Shown one piece after another: positions 7,134 to 8,146 of a DNA stretch of 8,146 nt (position 1 is the first letter of the stretch; every line of letters begins with the position of its first letter). The stretch covers positions 1 through 8,146 of the forward strand of contig NZ_CAHJWX010000059.1 in NCBI RefSeq assembly GCF_903643065.1. The letters run 5' to 3'. This DNA is from Sphingomonas bacterium. GTDB lineage: Bacteria; Pseudomonadota; Alphaproteobacteria; Sphingomonadales; Sphingomonadaceae. The notes beneath the pieces are model-generated. The model saw only the letters and a list, made by a program, of their open reading frames with translations. It ran no database searches and was not told where the DNA came from. The translations under genes and the position numbers were made by a program.

Positions 7134-7151
7134 CGGTGATTGTTGTCACGC
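7134..7151. promoter_or_regulatory. CRP/FNR-type operator, proximal to the regulator gene
   Basis: CGGTGA-TTGTTG-TCACGC. Both 6-nt arms are identical to those of the site at 7111-7128, while the 6-nt centres differ, which is what conserved protein contacts at the arms would produce. The centre-to-centre distance to the first site is 23 bp, about two helical turns, so two dimers would lie on roughly the same face. It lies about 134 bp upstream of the regulator's ATG. Confidence 0.6.
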
Positions 7152-7193
7152 CCATCATCTTGCCGGGCCTGAAATACATCCGAACATCAACGA

Positions 7194-7199
7194 TATATT
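7194..7199 (+). promoter_or_regulatory. Possible -10 element for the regulator gene
   Basis: TATATT in a markedly AT-rich patch of an otherwise high-GC window. A start near 7206 would place the operator centred at 7142.5 at about -63, close to a class I CRP activator position, and the expected -35 (GAAATA) is weak, as in activator-dependent promoters. A second -10-like TATATA at 7251-7256 is an alternative that would give a very short leader. Neither is proven. Confidence 0.25.
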
Positions 7200-7216
7200 T
7201 TTCGATGCGCATGCAG

Positions 7217-7245
7217 TTGATACTAAAGGAAAGTCGACGCTTCAA
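7217..7245 (-). promoter_or_regulatory. Possible sigma-70-type promoter for the autotransporter
   Basis: On the minus strand TTGAAG (7245-7240) and TATCAA (7222-7217) are separated by 17 nt, a four-of-six match at each box. Transcription would start near 7210, giving a leader of about 200 nt that contains both GTGA-N6-TCAC sites. Binding there would then block rather than activate transcription. The match is modest, and a start between the operators and the ATG is equally possible. Confidence 0.25.
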
Positions 7246-7256
7246 ACATCTATATA

Positions 7257-7269
7257 CCCCAAATTGGGG
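7257..7269. repeat. Inverted repeat CCCCAA-A-TTGGGG upstream of the regulator
   Basis: A perfect 13-nt inverted repeat with a single central A, directly after the TATATA box and 15 nt before the ATG of the Crp-like gene. Its position suggests an operator overlapping the promoter or start region, or a small hairpin near the ribosome binding region. A TTG inside it (7264) is in frame with the regulator but has no Shine-Dalgarno sequence. Confidence 0.4.
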
Positions 7270-7284
7270 ATAGGCACCGTCCCG

Positions 7285-8058
7285 ATGACGCGAATAGTGT
7301 GTCCAACAGCAGAGGACGCGGGGGCGTGGTGGATGGGGTTGACGCTTATAGGGGAGCGGATCGATGGCGGGCAGCCGTTCCGCGCGCGTTATCGGGAAGG
7401 CGGCACGGCGCACGGCGACGCCACGTGTTTCCGGTCGATGCGGCCCGGCGAGTTCTTCGACCCCGATGCCGCCAGCCCCGGCATGATGCTAACGCTGGAG
7501 CGCGGAACGCTGACGGTGGAGATCGTCACGCTGACGGGGGTGGAACTGTGTCTCGACCGGCTGACGCCCGGGCATTGCGTCGTCGGGTTCCGGGGCGTCA
7601 GCAACCCCGCCTTTGTCATCGGCTATCGTGCGCAAGGCCCTGCTCGCCTGATCGAACGGCCGATGTCGGCGACCGACGTCGACGTCGCGGTGGCGAGCTA
7701 TCGGGCCTTGCTGAGCGCCGCCGTGCGGTTGACCTATCAGCTGGCCTGCCTGCCCGCCTCGCACCGGTTATATTGCGAACTCCTCCGGCTGGAGGCAGCC
7801 CGCCGCGCCCGAGCGGAGACGGGCCTGCGCGCGCCGACCCACGCCGTCCTGGCGCAGCGGCTGTCGACTAGTCGCGAGACCGTCTCGCGCGAGATGAACC
7901 ACCTGCGCCGGCTGGGCGTGATCGCGGGCGGGCAGGAGATCGAGGTCACGAACGTCGGCTACCTCCTGTCCAAGGCGGCATCCGCGATGGATCTGTTCCG
8001 CGAGGACGACGTCTGGGCCAGCGTCGGAGCCTATACCGCTCTGGCCGGTGATCGTTGA
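7285..8058 (+). CDS. Crp/Fnr-family transcriptional regulator
   Basis: A cytoplasmic DNA-binding protein of 257 residues from the ATG at 7285. The C-terminal third is a Crp-type winged helix-turn-helix: LPASHRLYCELLRLEAAR (about 157-173) ends the dimer helix region, THAVLAQRLSTSRETVSREM (185-204) is the helix-turn-helix, and LRRLGVI...EIEVTN is the wing. RETVSR at 197-202 aligns with the Arg-Glu-x-x-x-Arg with which E. coli CRP reads GTGA. The N-terminal 130 residues have the length of a cyclic-nucleotide-type beta-roll (GMMLTLERGTLTVEI...LTPGHCVVGF) but lack a recognisable phosphate-binding cassette (FGE...R-S-A). They also lack the clustered N-terminal cysteines of FNR, so the signal is unknown. 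An in-frame TTG at 7264 would add 7 residues but lacks an RBS; ATG 7333 is another possibility. Divergent from the autotransporter, which is its most likely target. Family call is sure, target and effector inferred. Confidence 0.88.
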   Translation: MTRIVCPTAEDAGAWWMGLTLIGERIDGGQPFRARYREGGTAHGDATCFRSMRPGEFFDPDAASPGMMLTLERGTLTVEIVTLTGVELCLDRLTPGHCVVGFRGVSNPAFVIGYRAQGPARLIERPMSATDVDVAVASYRALLSAAVRLTYQLACLPASHRLYCELLRLEAARRARAETGLRAPTHAVLAQRLSTSRETVSREMNHLRRLGVIAGGQEIEVTNVGYLLSKAASAMDLFREDDVWASVGAYTALAGDR

Positions 8059-8146
8059 CGGCGCGGCCGGGCGTGTCGGAGCCATCGCCCTCCCGCGCCC
8101 GCACCTCGCCCGGGCGCTCAGCGTCGTCGCGCTGATGCGGCGGGCG
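8059..8146. other. Window end without a supported gene
   Basis: The last 88 bases are very GC-rich. A frame beginning at GTG 8048, overlapping the regulator's stop codon, stays open to the edge (IALPRPHLARALSVVALMRR), but has no Shine-Dalgarno sequence and is too short to judge. A 6-bp inverted repeat (TCAGCG at 8118, CGCTGA at 8130) is too weak to call a terminator. Confidence 0.35.

Noticed and set aside
6459..7139. 226-codon plus-strand frame running into the control region
   Set aside because: Shadow of the passenger N-terminus and leader; its 3' end crosses the RBS and operators, and its composition is Arg/Gly-rich.
7768..8085. Minus-strand open frame opposite the regulator's C-terminus
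   Set aside because: Antisense to the well-conserved helix-turn-helix; no family features.
8048..8146. Overlapping downstream gene starting at GTG 8048
   Set aside because: No Shine-Dalgarno sequence, only 33 codons visible and no recognisable similarity.

Overview
The window looks like a chromosomal segment of a high-GC alphaproteobacterium, most likely a sphingomonad (Sphingomonas or a relative). This rests on three things: strong G/C bias at third codon positions, transposase remnants of a style common in that group, and a Ser/Thr/Ala/Gly-rich autotransporter whose mature N-terminus carries a Cys...Cys-x-Gly-Thr-Thr signature that I associate with sphingomonads. The genus is an inference; there is no rRNA or other marker to settle it.

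Layout: (1) Positions 1 to about 1116 are a gene graveyard. A frameshifted, N-terminally truncated FAD-dependent monooxygenase on the minus strand abuts a multiply frameshifted IS5-family transposase remnant on the plus strand. Next comes a short unassigned stretch with a perfect 14-bp palindrome, then the decayed C-terminal part of an IS701-type transposase. (2) Positions 1164 to 7007 (minus strand) hold one giant, intact gene for a 1947-residue type Va autotransporter: signal peptide, a very long low-complexity beta-solenoid-like passenger with degenerate repeats, an alpha-helical linker and a C-terminal 12-stranded-type beta-barrel ending in Phe. A perfect 11-bp hairpin lies 5 nt past its stop. 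(3) Positions 7008 to 7284 are a divergent control region, strikingly AT-rich at its right end. It contains two operators with identical arms (CGGTGA-N6-TCACGC, 23 bp apart) plus several smaller inverted repeats. (4) Positions 7285 to 8058 (plus strand) encode a Crp/Fnr-family regulator with a recognition helix reading RETVSR and a poorly conserved N-terminal sensor domain. (5) The last 88 bases hold no supported gene.

The functional unit is the divergent pair. The regulator's recognition helix carries the residues that in E. coli CRP read the GTGA half-site, and the shared intergenic region carries two GTGA-N6-TCAC palindromes. The simplest model is that this regulator (or a housekeeping CRP) controls the giant surface protein and/or itself through the twin sites. 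Binding, sign of regulation and signal are all unknown. The left flank suggests the locus borders an insertion-prone, decaying region.
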